Assembly: GCA_011800155.1 (NCBI GenBank)
Contig: CM022377.1
Coordinates: forward strand, 1,736,001 to 1,800,000
DNA length: 64,000 bases
DNA from: Flammulina velutipes
Taxonomy: Eukaryota > Basidiomycota > Agaricomycetes > Agaricales > Physalacriaceae
Reading direction: 5' to 3'
Both the position numbers and the translations under genes were made by a program. This document shows, piece after piece, positions 10,896 through 24,130 of this stretch (its first letter is position 1; each line of letters begins with the position of its first letter). Under the pieces are notes generated by a model. It saw nothing but the letters and a program-made list of their open reading frames with translations, was not told the origin of the DNA and made no database searches.

Positions 10896-13082
10896 ATGCG
10901 CTACGGTATACCACGCTCTCCGTCGCCTGCGCGAGATAGGTCAGTTTGGACAATGTACGATGCCGTCTATCATTCACACAATTCAGGCCGAGGGCGTCCT
11001 CGTCGTTTGGACTGGTCAAATACGCGGACTCGAGCGACGAGGAGGATCTCACTGCACTCAGCTCTGATTCAGAAGTGGACTCGGGCCTCTCCGACGAAAG
11101 CGCGGAAAGCACGCCTTTTGTATGGAGAAAACCCGGGCACGTAAAGCCACAAAGTCGAGCTCCTTTGCGACGACCTCCGTGCGTTGACTCTAGCGCTACT
11201 TTTTCATTGACAATGACAATCATCTAGAAATCCCACTCGGAGCGCAGTGTCCCCCAAGAAAGTATCTGCAACCGAACACCGACAGCTAGAGGAAGCCTTA
11301 GCTTCAATACGACTGCGATCACAACATCATGATCCCTACGACGAATGGGAAAGAAATATTCGCAAAGAGTCCTTCGTGAGTACTCCGTTCACGCCACAAA
11401 TTGTCTATAACGCGTCCTCTACAGAAAAATGCCCGCAAAACCTACGCAGAAACACAAAGCAAACTACACGAGTCGCACCTAGCGCAACAAGCTCGAGATT
11501 TAGAGTTACGAAACGCCCAATATGCTGCACAGCGTCGAGAGGCGGAGATGCTCATCCAGCAAATGCGAGCTGCCTATGAAAAGGAGAGAGTACAACTGCT
11601 GGAACGATTAAAGTTGCGCGACCAGACGTTATGGCGAAACGTGGACGCAGCTATAGCTCTGGATACCCAGAAAGTTGAAGCTAGACTGGCGGTCGAGCGG
11701 AAGATTCAAGAAGAGGCTGACAAGAAACGAAAAGATGAGGAGATACAAAGGCGACTAGAAGATGAGAAAAGGCGAGCTGCGGAAGATAAGCAGAGGTTAG
11801 AACGAGAGGAGAAACAGCGGGAGGAGGAAGAGAGAAAGAATAAGGAGGCGCAGAAGAAACAAGATGAGGAAGATGAGGCCAAGCAAGCTCAGGAAGAGGC
11901 TGCCAAGGTCGAGGCAGAAAAGAAAGCAAGAATGGAGAAGATGGCCTCGGAGAAGGGTGTTCGCAGTGAACTTGGCATGTCTATTGCACAAGACGACTGG
12001 TGGGAGGCCCGGAAGTTTATGGATGTATGTATATCTCTTTTCACCTTGTTCTCGATTACTCACCCAATTATTCCAGTCGCTGAAGAAGGAAGTCATGCCC
12101 GTCGTGAAGAACAAGTCAGGCAACTCAGCAGAAGCTAGGACAACCTGGAGTAACCTCCGACGTCAAATTACCCCCAAGATCGGTCAGTTGACAGATGACC
12201 CAGCTCAGATCTCCCGCGTAGTACGCCGTTCGCTTTTAACTTTCATTTTCCAGCCTAACCACAAACAATAGTCAGACCAAATTGTGCAGATACTGCAACC
12301 TTCCGGTGGCCATAACCCAATCGTTTATTATGGCCTACTGTCTTCTCTCGCAAAAGCCATAACCCAACAGGCCGAAGCTGAAGTCAGTACCGCCCCCGAT
12401 CAACGGTCGGCATATCCTATCGCGCAAGTGGCGTTCAACCTCCTCGAACGCCTAGATGGCTTCCACGAAGTCCTTTGGGCGCGCATCGTCACACGAACGG
12501 GCGGATGGGCCATCCCGATGCTCCTTGGGAACTCAGACTGGGACGGACGCAAGTGGCAGAGCGTGCTCGAACGCAAGAAGGCGATGGGTTACCAACAGAG
12601 CGAAGCGACGGATGGATCAATGGTGTGGGAGACGGAGGAGCAGTACAATATGCGCATGGCTGGAATCATGCGTGTGTACTTTTCGATATTGGCGATTCGG
12701 CCTCCTAGGCAGCCGCTTAAAGGTTCGATGTGGCAGACCCCGATGTACTGGAGGTGGATAGCTCGGTTGTTGGGGTCTGACGGAGGCGGGAGGGCAATGT
12801 TAGAGAAGTCGGTGGCGGCTGACGTGTTAGCTGGTAGGTTCTTCTGGGTTTTGATGCTTTTCATGGAGGCTAAAACACCTTTTAGCTGCTTTACAAGCCT
12901 TTGGTACCGAAGCTAAATCGATTTGGGGACAGCAATTTGTCAAGGTCCTCGCTCTCATCCATGAAGGTGTGACCTCCGGATTTGGCGACAGCAGCGGCAG
13001 TAAGATTGGTGGTCCTACACCGGACGGTTCCGCAGCTCGCATGCGCGTTTTGCTGGAGATTGAACGCATCATGTCTTCCTAG
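10896..13082 (+). CDS. gle1: Nuclear pore mRNA export factor Gle1
   Basis: Gle1 sits on the cytoplasmic face of the nuclear pore and, with inositol hexakisphosphate, activates the DEAD-box helicase Dbp5 during mRNA export. The exons are 10896-10939, 10987-11178, 11228-11375, 11425-12024, 12077-12217, 12272-12833 and 12886-13082, giving 627 residues. Order: a short N-terminal MRYGIPRSPSP motif, an acidic stretch, a long highly charged coiled coil (roughly residues 180-310) rich in E/K/R/Q, then the helical Gle1 domain with YPIAQVAFNLLE, GWAIPMLLGNSDWDG, ILAIRPPRQPLKGSMWQTP and FVKVLALIHEGVTSGFG. The C-terminus ends just after the conserved MRVLLEIERIM. It is convergent with sec5, 130 bases apart. 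Length and domain order match fungal orthologues. Confidence 0.94.
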
Positions 13083-13212
13083 ATTTATTTCCTTCTCGTA
13101 TCGCTATTCGTCTTCGCATTACTATCTATCACACATCTGTAATACTATACATTCTATATACAATCATCATGTCCGAAAAGAATAAGTTACATCAGAAGGT
13201 TTCTAAGCTCAT

Positions 13213-16200
13213 TTATCGAGCACGAGATGGATCTCTTTGGGCTCGTGAACTAGAACCTGCTGCCCTCGTCGTAGCTTTCCTGAAGCACAGAAATTCGATG
13301 CCTGTTGCTCGTCGGGCGTCTGCCAAGGTCTTTTTGACCCGATCCAAATTCGCCTGCAAGTTCTCGTCTCCCTGCCTACGCTGGTATGCCACCGAAATGT
13401 TGTTGTATAGCTCCGAAAGCGCTGCGTCGGCAGAGGGCGTAACATACTTGATGAGCGTCTGATGCATGTATTCGATTTCGAGCGTCGCCTACACGAGGCT
13501 GTAAGAATGCTGTCCTACGGTTGACAACGAAAAGCTTACCCGAAGCATACCCCCCATGCCAAACCTATCAATCGTACCAAAACACCGGAGAGCTTCAGCA
13601 GCCAACTCGTCGACAAGATGTGTCATGGTCCGCTCTATCAAATGTTCCGCCGCACTAGAAACCTGGGCGTGAACGCCGACAAGGTAGACCACCGTGCGAT
13701 ACATGTACGGACGTATCTCTATTAGAAACAATTTTAGCACTTATAACATCAACAAAGTAGGGTATACACTTACCTGTCGGCTGTGGCGTCTCGTACCAGT
13801 CCATCCCCTTGTCCAAAATTCCACTCTTGACTAGATCCTTCACCACAATAGCCTTCGGTTTAACGTAACTCTCAAACAAAGTTTTGTCCAACTCTTGCAC
13901 GGTGCTCATCAAAGTCTGTCAAATACCAAAAAGTTAGATTGGGGATCATTCGCGGTAATGAGCTCGCTGACCTGTCTATCTTCCGACATGTTGATCGAAA
14001 AGGCAGTTTCTAGCTGTGTGAGCATTGTCGGCAAGTAATACTTGGCCAGGTGACCAAAGTTGGAAAGAATCAACAGTAATCGGATGTCCTGACGGCCCAC
14101 GCTCAGTGGGGGAACTCGGTAGGAGGAGGAATGTTGCTCACCCCGTTCGCCAGATCCAATAGGTCTAACGGATTCGTCGACTCGTTCTCGGTGACTATCA
14201 ACGGTCTTTTTCCAAGCGCAACAGGACTCTCATCGGAAGCAAGTCGGAGCATGCCGTCCATGAACGCATATAGCACATCCATAAACGTCTTGGTGATCTT
14301 GGTCACAAACGCTGAAGTTATCGGGTTCTGTCGCGTAGGCTTCGCCAACGAGCTAACGGACAGATCCACGCCTCCAGCCAACTTGAAGGCAGCCGTTGTG
14401 ACTTGGCGTTGGAACGCCTCCATCTGCGACAAATATAGCGTGGCAGACGGATCATCGGGGCTTGCAGTCCAGGTTTCGATGAGATAAAACAGCTGTGCAT
14501 CTGGTCCAATGTCAGCTTAGTACAATAGACGAGTAAGCAGACGGAACAAACCTCTCAACCAGGTTCCCACTAGAATATCCTCGAATCGCCATCTTGCCGT
14601 CTCCAGAAGGTTCTTCAGTCCCATCCCTGCTTCGCTCGAGATGTCCATGGCATTCAGATCATTGACCGTCTCTTGAATGTCCCCCAAAATCTTCATAAGG
14701 TAATGTGCGGTTGACAACGAGCTGCTGTTCTTAGGTAAACGCTGGAGTGAAGTGTTATGGCCCGAGGGTGACATAGCCGCCATATCCGACAAAGTAAAGA
14801 ACCGCGACACCAATGAGATGTATAGTTTGATTATGTCCAAAGCCATCGATTTGCACTGCGTGGGGCTCCGCCGCGTACCAGTGGGAGAAGTCGGACCCTA
14901 CACAAAGAAAGACCCAAAATGTTCAGAATACGAAAAATGAAGGACCCGAGAAAGGAACCATATCACCTTCTTGACCTTTCCGTCTATGAAGTTGCTAGAT
15001 ATCTTCCAGAAGTTGGGCAGTGACGAGAGCATGACCTCCGACACGTTCTTGACCAAGTCGACGTTTGCCTGCCAGACCGGTTCCCCAGCGGATTGGGCTG
15101 CCGAGGACAGGTCAAGCAGCCTATCGATGGGTACTTGGGAGATAACTTACCGATGATAGCATCTGCCTGTTTCTTCTCTGATGCCAATAGCGACGAATGG
15201 AGCTGCGATGCAAGGAGATTCGGCAGCGTGTCTGGCTCTGCCTCATCTGTCGCAGTCTTTTCTAGTGCGGCTACAGAACGATTGATTATTATTTCAATGG
15301 TCGAATCAGAACATACGTACCATCCACGACCTTAAGACTGGAGTCATACGTTTTATTCATTTGGTTCATTATCCATTTGTGCTGGCTGTCGAAGTATGTC
15401 CATGCTGGGTCTTCGCCCATGGGCAGCTCTCGAAGCAGCCTGTGGAGGCAAAATTTAGTAAGAACAAACGCTGTTCAAACGCGAAACCGAACTCTATGGT
15501 CTTCTCATGTTCTTCCAGGCTCCGGGATGCGTCTTGTAGTTGTTCCAGCAGCACGTTGCGCATTTCGCCGATAGCCTTCTCGACGCTAGCCCAGACTTTA
15601 TCGAGAATGCGTTTTTGCGCTTGCCCGTCGGTTGCACCAACAGGTAGAAGTTGACCCGGACGCGTCTCTAGTAGGTTTTTCCCTTTCTTGTAGTCCCGGA
15701 TAGCGACCTCGTATTTGCCCTGAGATTGAGGTAAGATGGAAGAATGAGTAGTTAAACCAGGAATGATTACAGCTTCTATGGAATCGATTATGAAACTGGG
15801 CAGGTTGAAGAAGAATTTGGATCGTTCAAATACGCCAAGCGTAGTGCGGAGTTTGGAGGCCTTGGACGCATTTTCGAGGACAGGAAGGAATACTTGGTTG
15901 GCCTTGATAGCAGCCTCTGGGATAGGCTGAGTGGAGACTTGAAGAAACAGTCGGTAACTTACGCTTTAGCTCGTCGCGAAGAGGTTTGGAAGCGTACTCG
16001 GAGGCCTCTGACAATAAGCCCTCCTTCATCTCGGCATGCAGCGCTATAGTATTGAGCATCAGGCAGAGTGCGTATGGCAGGAAAGGAAACGACCCACCGT
16101 CAGTAGAAGCCTTAACGGCGACGAAACGGTCAAAGTTGTCCTCGACGAGAATTCGAATAGCCTCTGAACGCGAGTCTACGGATGTTTGCAGATTCTGGAT

Positions 16201-16666
16201 ACCCTGCGCCAGATCCTGGAAGGTCGCGTTGGGATGCATAACGCTGAGGAATGCCTTTGGGTCGAATGACTTTGAGTTGATGAGAACGGACGCCTCTGTG
16301 CTGAATTGTTCACGATCATTCGCTCGACACGTCGATATCGCACTTACTGAGCTCCATGTCCATATCTCGAGTGCTGGTCGTCGTATTAATGAGGCACTGG
16401 TGGGGATGGCTGCACTGTGTACACACCTGACGTTCGCCCCAAGCCCCAGTGGATCTCCCTCAACATCGTTGGACTTGTTTCCTGTTATTGCGCCAGCGAC
16501 AGAGCCATCGTCCAGGTCGTGGTTGACGTCCTCCCATTGTCTGTCCGCGTTGTCTATGAATAGGAATCCGTCGTCAAGGCAGTTACACGCACGTTGGATT
16601 CAGTGTGCTGATACTATAAGCCTTGAGTAAAGACGCTTCATCGACGTTGAAATTCATCCTGGACAT
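13213..16666 (-). CDS. sec5: Exocyst complex subunit Sec5
   Basis: Sec5 is a subunit of the octameric exocyst that tethers secretory vesicles to the plasma membrane at growth sites. The protein begins [17 protein letters not shown]. The first splice joins it to [13 protein letters not shown] using the acceptor ending gcggacag. Diagnostic Sec5 motifs follow: [26 protein letters not shown], then [20 protein letters not shown]. The rest is a helical-rod protein spread over about a dozen exons separated by ~50-nt introns. The C-terminal exons contain [14 protein letters not shown] and [18 protein letters not shown], and the stop lies at 13213-13215. Individual exon borders in the middle were not all checked. 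It is convergent with gle1. Confidence 0.92.
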
Positions 16667-17468
16667 TGTCGCCCGACGACACTGACGGAGGTGGAAGACA
16701 GGTCGAAATTCGGCAAAATCCGTACAATCAACTTCAGACATTTACCATCATGATGCAAAAGGTAAATAGCTTCCACATTTGAGTCGGTTGGACTGAATCA
16801 ATCCCCTAGCCCACGCCGGCTGCTCGATTCTGTAACTATCACTATCACTAAACTCATCTATTTTATTGACGAAGAATCATGGTACCCAGCATAAGATGAA
16901 TCGGTTAGAGAATGAACCACAACGATACGAGGTCGATGTGCCTGTCAGTTCACACAACAGCTTGAGCTTGAGCCCCCAGGTCAAAACAATTAACAGTCCA
17001 CAATCCTGCGATATAGATACGGTCGACGAAGGTTTGAGCGATTCAGTTTAGCGCTCCATGGGATATTGCGAAGACGTTGCTGAAGAAAGAATACTATGAA
17101 AAGAATCGATGGGTGAGGAGAGGGTGAGGAAGGGGATGAGGGCGTCAGCCATGAGGGTATCTGGAAAAGTCCGCAAGTCGTGAGTTCAAAGGGTTATCAG
17201 AGTTTATAGCATACAGTTAAGTAGCAGAATTCGTTGTCGATTAGTACGAAGCAGATTGATGCTCGGACCAGTATACTGCGCGCAGGGGCCGCGGTGACTT
17301 GAACAGTAGCATGAGATGGCGATGTTGTGCAAGGAAACTGTCAAAGGCGCTGACAATCCAACGACGTTCAATATAGCGAATATAGGAGGACATGATTCAG
17401 ATGTGCCAAACAATGGTACAAACAACGCGTGCTCTTGACTTGTCCTTTCATCGTCGTCGTCGTCCTCA
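16667..17468. other. Divergent intergenic region sec5 / pds5
   Basis: 802 bases between two divergent genes. A tcactatcactaaactcat stretch lies near 16840. No coding frame of interest was found; only promoter function is inferred. Confidence 0.5.
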
Positions 17469-20400
17469 ATGGTGACCCAGACACGACAGACTGGCCAGGC
17501 GTCGCCAACGAAACTCGCGTTCAGGGAGAAGCTCGTCGCCAAGAGCCAGACAACCGACACTTACCTTCGGAAGCTCAAGGCCCTTCACACCAATCTCAAC
17601 GAGCTCGACCAGGACAATGTCGATTTGAACTCCCTCTCGACCATCAAGAAAGATCTTTTGCTGCCAGGAATCCTTCTTCACAACGACCGTGGCGTCAAGG
17701 CATATGCCGCGTGCTGTCTCGTCGACATCCTCGGACTCTACGCGCCCGAGGCTCCTTTCACCGAAGATGAGCTATGCGATATCTTCAAGTTCATCATAGT
17801 CCAACTCGGAAAAGGACTCAAACTCTCTGAAGACACATACTACCCCCAATACTACCACATCCTCGAGTCGCTATCGTCCGTCAAGAGTATCGTTCTCATC
17901 TGCGACCTCCCAAACGGCGACGACCTCATCCACAGCATCTTTCGCGACTTCTTCGCGCTCATTCGCAAAGAGTTCAACATGCAGATGGAAAACTTTATGG
18001 CCGAAATACTCGTCGCGATCATCGACGAATGCCAATCTTTTCCGGCGAAATGCATGGACATCATCTTGGCCCAATTTACCGACCGAAATATCGTGCGTGC
18101 ACGCGTTTATGCCTTTATTGACAATGCATAACCTCCCGCATAGTCCACAGAGCAACCCGCCTTTCGCCTCGCCGTCAATATCTGCAGACAAACCGACGAC
18201 AAACTGCAGCGCCACGTCTCAATGTACTTTACCGATGTCATTGTAGAGCACTCCGAGCAGGAAGATCTCGCCGAAATCCGTAAAGCACACGACCTTATCA
18301 AACATATACATGCCCACTGCCCCAACCTTCTTCACAGCGTGATACCACAGCTCGAAGAAGAACTCAAGGCCGAAGGCATTGCGATACGAGCACTCGCTAC
18401 GGAAGTAGTTGGGGAAATGTACGCTGATAAGGGGGGTGTTGACCTAGCTCGGAAATATCCCACTACGTTCAAGGTGTGGTTGGGCAGATTCAACGACCGT
18501 GCGGCGTCCATACGGACGAAATCTATCGATGCAACTCGAGCCATCTTGAATCACCATGCGGAGCTACGGGATTTGATTCGAGGTACGTTGTCTGCCTTTG
18601 TCTAGCGTACAGTTAAACTCATATACCTCAGAACCTCTTCAAAACAAGTTATTAGACCCAGACGAACGCGTGCGAGCTGCGGTCTGCAGACTCTATGGAC
18701 AACTGGATTTTGAGGTCATCCTTCATCATGTACCTCGAGAGGATCTCGAAAGTATATCAGGTCGTGCTTCAGACAAAAAAGTGAGTGTTTAGTGTTTATT
18801 TTTTTTAGTTATTTTGAGTTCCGCTCATCAACGCAATTCTTGTAGCAAACGGTTCGGACAGAAGCGTTAAAGACTCTGAGCAAGATGTACAACCTAGCAT
18901 ACCCCCAAATGTGAGCCAGTATCCTCGTCCATTCACCAGTCTATTGACCTCAATCAGTGAAAATAATGACCCGAACGCGACCAATCAATTCGCGTGGATA
19001 CCCAACACTGTTTTCCCTCTCTTGGGCCTCTCTACGGAAGGAAGGTAAAGCAACTCGCTCCTCTAGTGCTTCACATCCTGACTCTTTTCATTAGGCAGGC
19101 TGTAGAGCAAGTCATAGCTGATTACATACTGCCTCTGCCCGTGGCCTCTTCTTCTTCCAAGGACAAATCTGCCATCGTTGAGATTGATGAGGTTCGGTGG
19201 ACTGATCGTCTTCTGAATACTATCAAGTACCTCGAGGACGACAAAGCACTGAACGCACTCCTCGTGTGCACTAATTTGAAACTAGGGTATGGCATCCCTT
19301 TCGAGACGACTTGACCGAAGGCTGAACATTTTTTAAGACAGCCATCTCCTGCTCAGAGGTTCCTAGATGCTTGCATTGCAAACAACGTTTGTTTCCTCGC
19401 TCTTACCACAATTTATGCTGACGTACACTTTTGTAGGGAGGTGTCATAGACGAAGATGAGGAAGGTGTCAAAAGGCGTCTCGCACATCTGATCAAGGTCC
19501 ACGCAGGTACGTTCCTTCCATGTTTTGCATTGTCCTGATCTTGCTCATGATGTTTTAGGACAGTTCCATGACCAGGCCAAGGCAGCTGAAGACTTGCAGC
19601 ACTTCGCTGACCTCAATGACCAAGGACTGTATACCCTCCTAAAGAGATGCATAGATCCCCAGACAGATGTCAAGTCCCTGGTTAAACGAAGAGTATGGTT
19701 TTGCTGGATCGTCTCGAGGTAGTTCTGACTCCAGATATAGGAAGATTTCTTGAAGAAGATGGCTGCCATAGCCGTTGGTGCTGCCTCCACCATGAAGGTC
19801 TTTCTACGGCATGCTACGTATCACATACTCAACCAGTCTGCCATCCCGACTCTGTTGAAAAGGATGGATGAGGGGGAAAGAGAGGATGCCAGTGAATGGG
19901 CTATCTTGACCGCCAGACACGCACATCTACTCCTGAAGTATGCAGCGAAGCATCTTCCTGCCTTGTTCAAGCCTCATCAGAGTCTTTTGAACAAATGCAT
20001 CGCGACGGAGGCACAAACGGCATTAACGGCGATATCACTTCAAGCATTGTCAAGTCTCGTTCGTTCGGATCCTTCTCTGGGCACCTCAGACAAGTGAGTT
20101 TTTCGTTTTCGCATTACGCGTTATCCTGAACGATAGCATAGGCGTTTGATCGAGCGATATGCCAGATATGCTGTCGGGTTGGGTGAGAAGCATGCGAAGT
20201 TTGCGGCTCGCTTGCTCGCACATACGCCTGATCAAATTGCAGCTTGTACGCGTGTTGTCGATGTACGTGTTCACCTACGTTACTTAGTCTCTGTTATAGC
20301 TCATGCTTTGCTCCCAGACATTGGCAGGCGACCTTTCGAACGACGAACCTGAATTGCTCGTGGCTCATGTTGCGGCTCTTGCTCAATTTGTCTTGTCTGC

Positions 20401-22355
20401 GCCCGAGGCGTTCGAATCGCGGAGCGACGTTATCACAGAATACCTTTACAAACATCTCTTGATGGAGTTCTGTCCCCCTCCACCGATTCCTGGAAAAGAA
20501 GCAGACGAAGACGCCGATGAAGACGCGGACGAAGAAGAAGGCGAAAAAGCAAAAGCGGACGAAGAAGTAGAGGAATGGATCGAGGACGAGGAATTACCCG
20601 CCCTATACCGGGCGAAGGTGCTCGCGCTCAAGACCTTTAGGAATCGATGCAAAGCGTACTCCAAGCTGGACAATGCGGGTCTCGTTTCTGGGCCACCGTT
20701 GAAGGTGTTCAACACTCTGATAGCTTATAACGGGACGCTGTGTAAAGAAGGGCCAGAAGAGTGCGACTTTTTCATCATTGACAGGAGCCCGTTGATACTG
20801 ACGCTGTTTGTCCCTTGTAGTCCGGTACTGATGTCGAGGATGCGGTTACAAGCTGCTGTGTGTTTGGTTCAATTGAGTGCCGTGTCGGTGGACTACTCAA
20901 AGGCGATCTTGCCACATTTCCAACGCATCGCGTTAATGGCACAGGTCAGCAGCCTCTTAGTACACATTGAATTTTGCATTTCTGACCGTTTTCTTCGTTA
21001 TCAGGACTCAGCTTACAATGTGCGGCAAATTTTCCAGATGAAATTCCTACCAGTGCTCTATCTTGGGAAGCTATCTGAGATCTACAATATTGTGCCCTTC
21101 TTGAGTGTTCATGACCCGGATAATGAGCTAAAGGCGACGGTAAGCTCTCTGCAAGTTATGAGATGATGATTGATCTGCGATACAGGCAGCGGGTTTCGTC
21201 TCGAGTCGTATTCGACGACTGTCGCCTGGTATGTCCTTCTGTTCGTCCCTCCGTCGGTGGCTCATTTCTTCTTCAGATGTTCGGGTCCGATCCTTTGACT
21301 CGATGTTCATACGGCTCTTGCATTTTCTTGCCCACCACCCCGACTTTCCCAATTATGACAATCCGGAGGATCATATCAAGGATCATGCAGCGTATGATGA
21401 TTCATTGTCTTTGTCGTTCTCTCGAGTGCTCAAAACATACTTTCTTTAGGTACATCAAAAACTTTTTGGAACTCATCGCAACACCAGACAACATTTCGCT
21501 CCTCTATCACTTTGCGCAGAAGGGGAAGACAGTGCAAGACATCGATCCGGATTACAACGAAGTTCGTTATCGTCCTTTGTGTGAAATGGTGATAGATGCA
21601 CTGACGGAGGTTTTGTACAGAAATTCTGGATGATGTGTGATTTGGCTCAAGAGATCGTACGGATATTCGTGCGTTGGAAACAGTGGACTCTTCCTGCGTT
21701 CCCTGGGAAGGTGAAGTTGCCTCGGGATATCCTGCGGCCGCAGAAGACGCTTGAGGAGGCAAATGCGGTAAGGGTGTGGTCTTTCAGTTGGGTGGTCTAT
21801 CTAATGTTTCGCCTTAGATTGCAAAGCAGAACTTCCTCCGCCAAGAAGATCAGGATTGGGTGGCTGATATGTACAAGCCAGAAGAAGAGGTGTGTACAGT
21901 GCGCCACAGATTAGTTTTTTGCAGCATACTCAGTTCCCGTAATACTAGGAGAAGAAACCGCGCAAGCAGACCAAGCGAAAGGCGAACGGGAGTGCGAACG
22001 GGGCAGCCAAGTGCGTATCATTCTTGCAACGGATGTTGATCTTGAAATGCTTATCGTATCTTGCAGGCGAACTAAAAAGAAACGCAAGTCTGAAAGCCGT
22101 GACGATGATGACGATGACGACGTGGACGACGACGTTGAGGAAGATGAAGGGATGGCGACGTCCAGTGATGTTGAGATGGCGGATCGTGATCCCAGTGAGG
22201 ACGAGGATGATGGCGTTGAGTCTGGGGAGGAACAGTTGGGGAGGGGAGCAAGACAGAAAGCCAAGGTGTGTTTCCGCGTTTCGATCTTTTGGGAGATATT
22301 GGTATTGATTTGGGAATAGCGCAAAGCCAGGAAAAAGGCCAAGTCAAAGGGTTAG
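17469..22355 (+). CDS. pds5: Sister-chromatid cohesion factor Pds5
   Basis: Pds5 is the HEAT-repeat cofactor of cohesin that controls its loading, maintenance and release by Wapl. The first exon (to about 18091) carries the conserved N-terminus: LLLPGILLHNDRGVKAYAAC, CLVDILGLYAPEAPFTEDEL and ILESLSSVKSIVLICDL. Later exons carry FTDVIVEHSEQEDLAEIRKA, LLDPDERVRAAVCRLYGQLD, a VRTEALKTLSKMYNLAYPQ segment, and RQIFQMKFLPVLYLGKL. The C-terminus (from about 21930) is a disordered tail alternating Lys/Arg runs with an acidic D/E run, ending in RKARKKAKSKG. About twenty short introns interrupt the gene. One exon border near 21588-21620 needs a short intron of about 33 nt (donor after GAAATG) to keep frame. 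Length and order match Pds5. Confidence 0.92.
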
Positions 22356-23167
22356 GTTCCGACTTTGTATGGGCTTGTTTCGACTCGGAGGGTGTAGGTA
22401 CTTGTTATTGATCTATATGTTTCTGCTTGCTCTGTGTATTTTCGTTTGCTAATCTTATGACGCTCATAATATCTAGAAGTGCCATATGCATGAATACGAC
22501 GTGGCAATGCATGTCTCCTCGTTTTCACATGGCAAACGTGTCGTACGACGTTCATCCCCAACCCACGGTTCTTCTGGGATCTCGATTCTCCCCCAAAACT
22601 GTGAATGTGAAGAGCACGTGAATAGAAAAGTGGTGAGTTGGCGTCTCAGGCTGAAGAAACGGCTGGCACTGTTCGGGATTAGAATGCATACTATTGAGAG
22701 GTTCTCCGGCTCGGGATTGGAAAGTTTGTCAATCGCTGATGATCACATATATTTTCATGTTCTAGCCACCCTGAGTGTGTACAGTCGATGCGCCACATGT
22801 ATGTAATGCTTTCCTGGGCGCGGGCGCGAGAAGGACCACTGCACATCCGAGTCGGAGGGAGTATCGACATGTACGTCTAGCACTACTTGGTATGTACTAA
22901 TTTTCAGACTGCAGGCATGGAATGGGTCTGACAGCATTCGGGCTGCTTACACGAAGCGAACGAAGCGTAAAGAGATTGCAGTTGCCGTCCACTGTAAAAC
23001 ATGCGCTCAAGTAAGCAGAATCAGCTTTGATTGACAAGATCCACTGCATTTACCAAAACAGCTTCCCCACAAAAGTGTCAGTCTGGGTATATAAATGGTT
23101 CTCAAGCAACTTGGCGTGTTGTATACAGAAAGCCCGTTACTCCCCCAACTCCAACTTTCTACTCTAA
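22356..23167. other. Intergenic region pds5 / beta-trefoil gene
   Basis: 812 bases with no recognisable gene. Near its right end a strong TATA box is present (listed separately). Confidence 0.55.
23089..23096 (+). promoter_or_regulatory. TATA box of the beta-trefoil-like gene
   Basis: The sequence atataaat preceded by gggt lies about 75 bases before the start codon at 23168, the usual spacing for a TATA-driven fungal gene with a short leader. This suggests regulated or strong expression, unlike the TATA-less housekeeping genes nearby. Confidence 0.6.
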
Positions 23168-23839
23168 ATGTCGTGCACTAGTACTCCAAAGGTTGGTCAA
23201 CTTGATGGTAAGGTATGAATGTCGTTGACGCGATGAGTAGCTTTTGTCTGGTGTCTATCGCATAATCAGCCAGGCGTCGCAATCCACCATCCGAGTCCAC
23301 CAGTACGGTCGGCCCATGCAACTCTCTTACGGCTTCGAGTTGATGGGTATCTTCGAACAGGTGACAAGTCTACTACCACCCTCGGCTCGATACTTACAGT
23401 CATTGATAGTTCGAGCTGGAAGAAGCTGAAAAGGATCAGTTCATGATACGGAACATGGGGTTCTCCCGTGGTCAAGTCGGCCTTGGTGAAGTACGGTTAT
23501 CTGTGAACAGTTTTCTTCGTTCGTCGACTGATTTCACTCAAGGGCGCTATGGTGATCAACGCTGGAAACCCTATACCATTCATCGTAGAGCCAGTGGTCG
23601 ATGGTCTGTATGCTGTGTGTGACCCTCGTTTCATGTTGTGTGGTCAGCCTTGCTCACATTATCTTCAGGTGAAGGCCTTGAATCACGAAGTCGACGGCAC
23701 TTATTGGACCATCTCACAGAGTCCCACGAGGCAAAATCCTGAGATAAATGTTGGGCTCTCTGAACCGCTTTCAGCAGGTGATTTTTCGGATACTCAATTG
23801 TGGCGTTTTGAGCGTCTTGATGGGGAGGATGGCCTGTGA
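23168..23839 (+). CDS. Small cytosolic beta-trefoil-like protein (I66/lectin-like)
   Basis: Five exons (23168-23191, 23241-23360, 23410-23490, 23543-23614, 23669-23839) give a 155-residue protein without signal peptide or membrane segment. Its repeated pattern of short beta strands resembles the small beta-trefoil proteins of mushrooms: SGVYRIISQ near the N-terminus, VVDGLYAVKALNHEVDGTYW in the middle, and DTQLWRFERLDGE at the end. Those include ricin-B-type lectins and I66/clitocypin-type protease inhibitors, whose length it also shares. I could not match it to one family with certainty, so the inhibitor or lectin role is inference. The first donor (gttggt) is weak but is the only one that keeps frame. 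A TATA box lies just upstream. Confidence 0.55.
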
Positions 23840-24130
23840 TATTTGCTTTGAGAGTTTTGACAACGTTGATACCACATGATTATTCTACAGCCCTATAATC
23901 ATCGTCATTACGAGAACCAATCAGTGCGCCACATTCAATGGACCATGAATTGGTAGAAGGATGATCCACACTCTCAATGGATGCGATTCGTCTCTGAGAA
24001 CCTGTTGTATAGAGAGCAATTGTTGTCCATTTGAGCTGTTCTGAGTTCGAAGCGTCAAAGGCAAACTTTTACGTAAGCATTTTGGAGTTCTTTCTAAACT
24101 ATGACCCAATTCTCACATTCGATTTCTTGA

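Noticed and set aside
10180..11223. 347-codon open frame on the minus strand across the DUF155 3' end and gle1 5' end
   Set aside because: It overlaps well-supported exons of both genes antisense and shows no family motif. Its length is likely chance in GC-balanced coding sequence.
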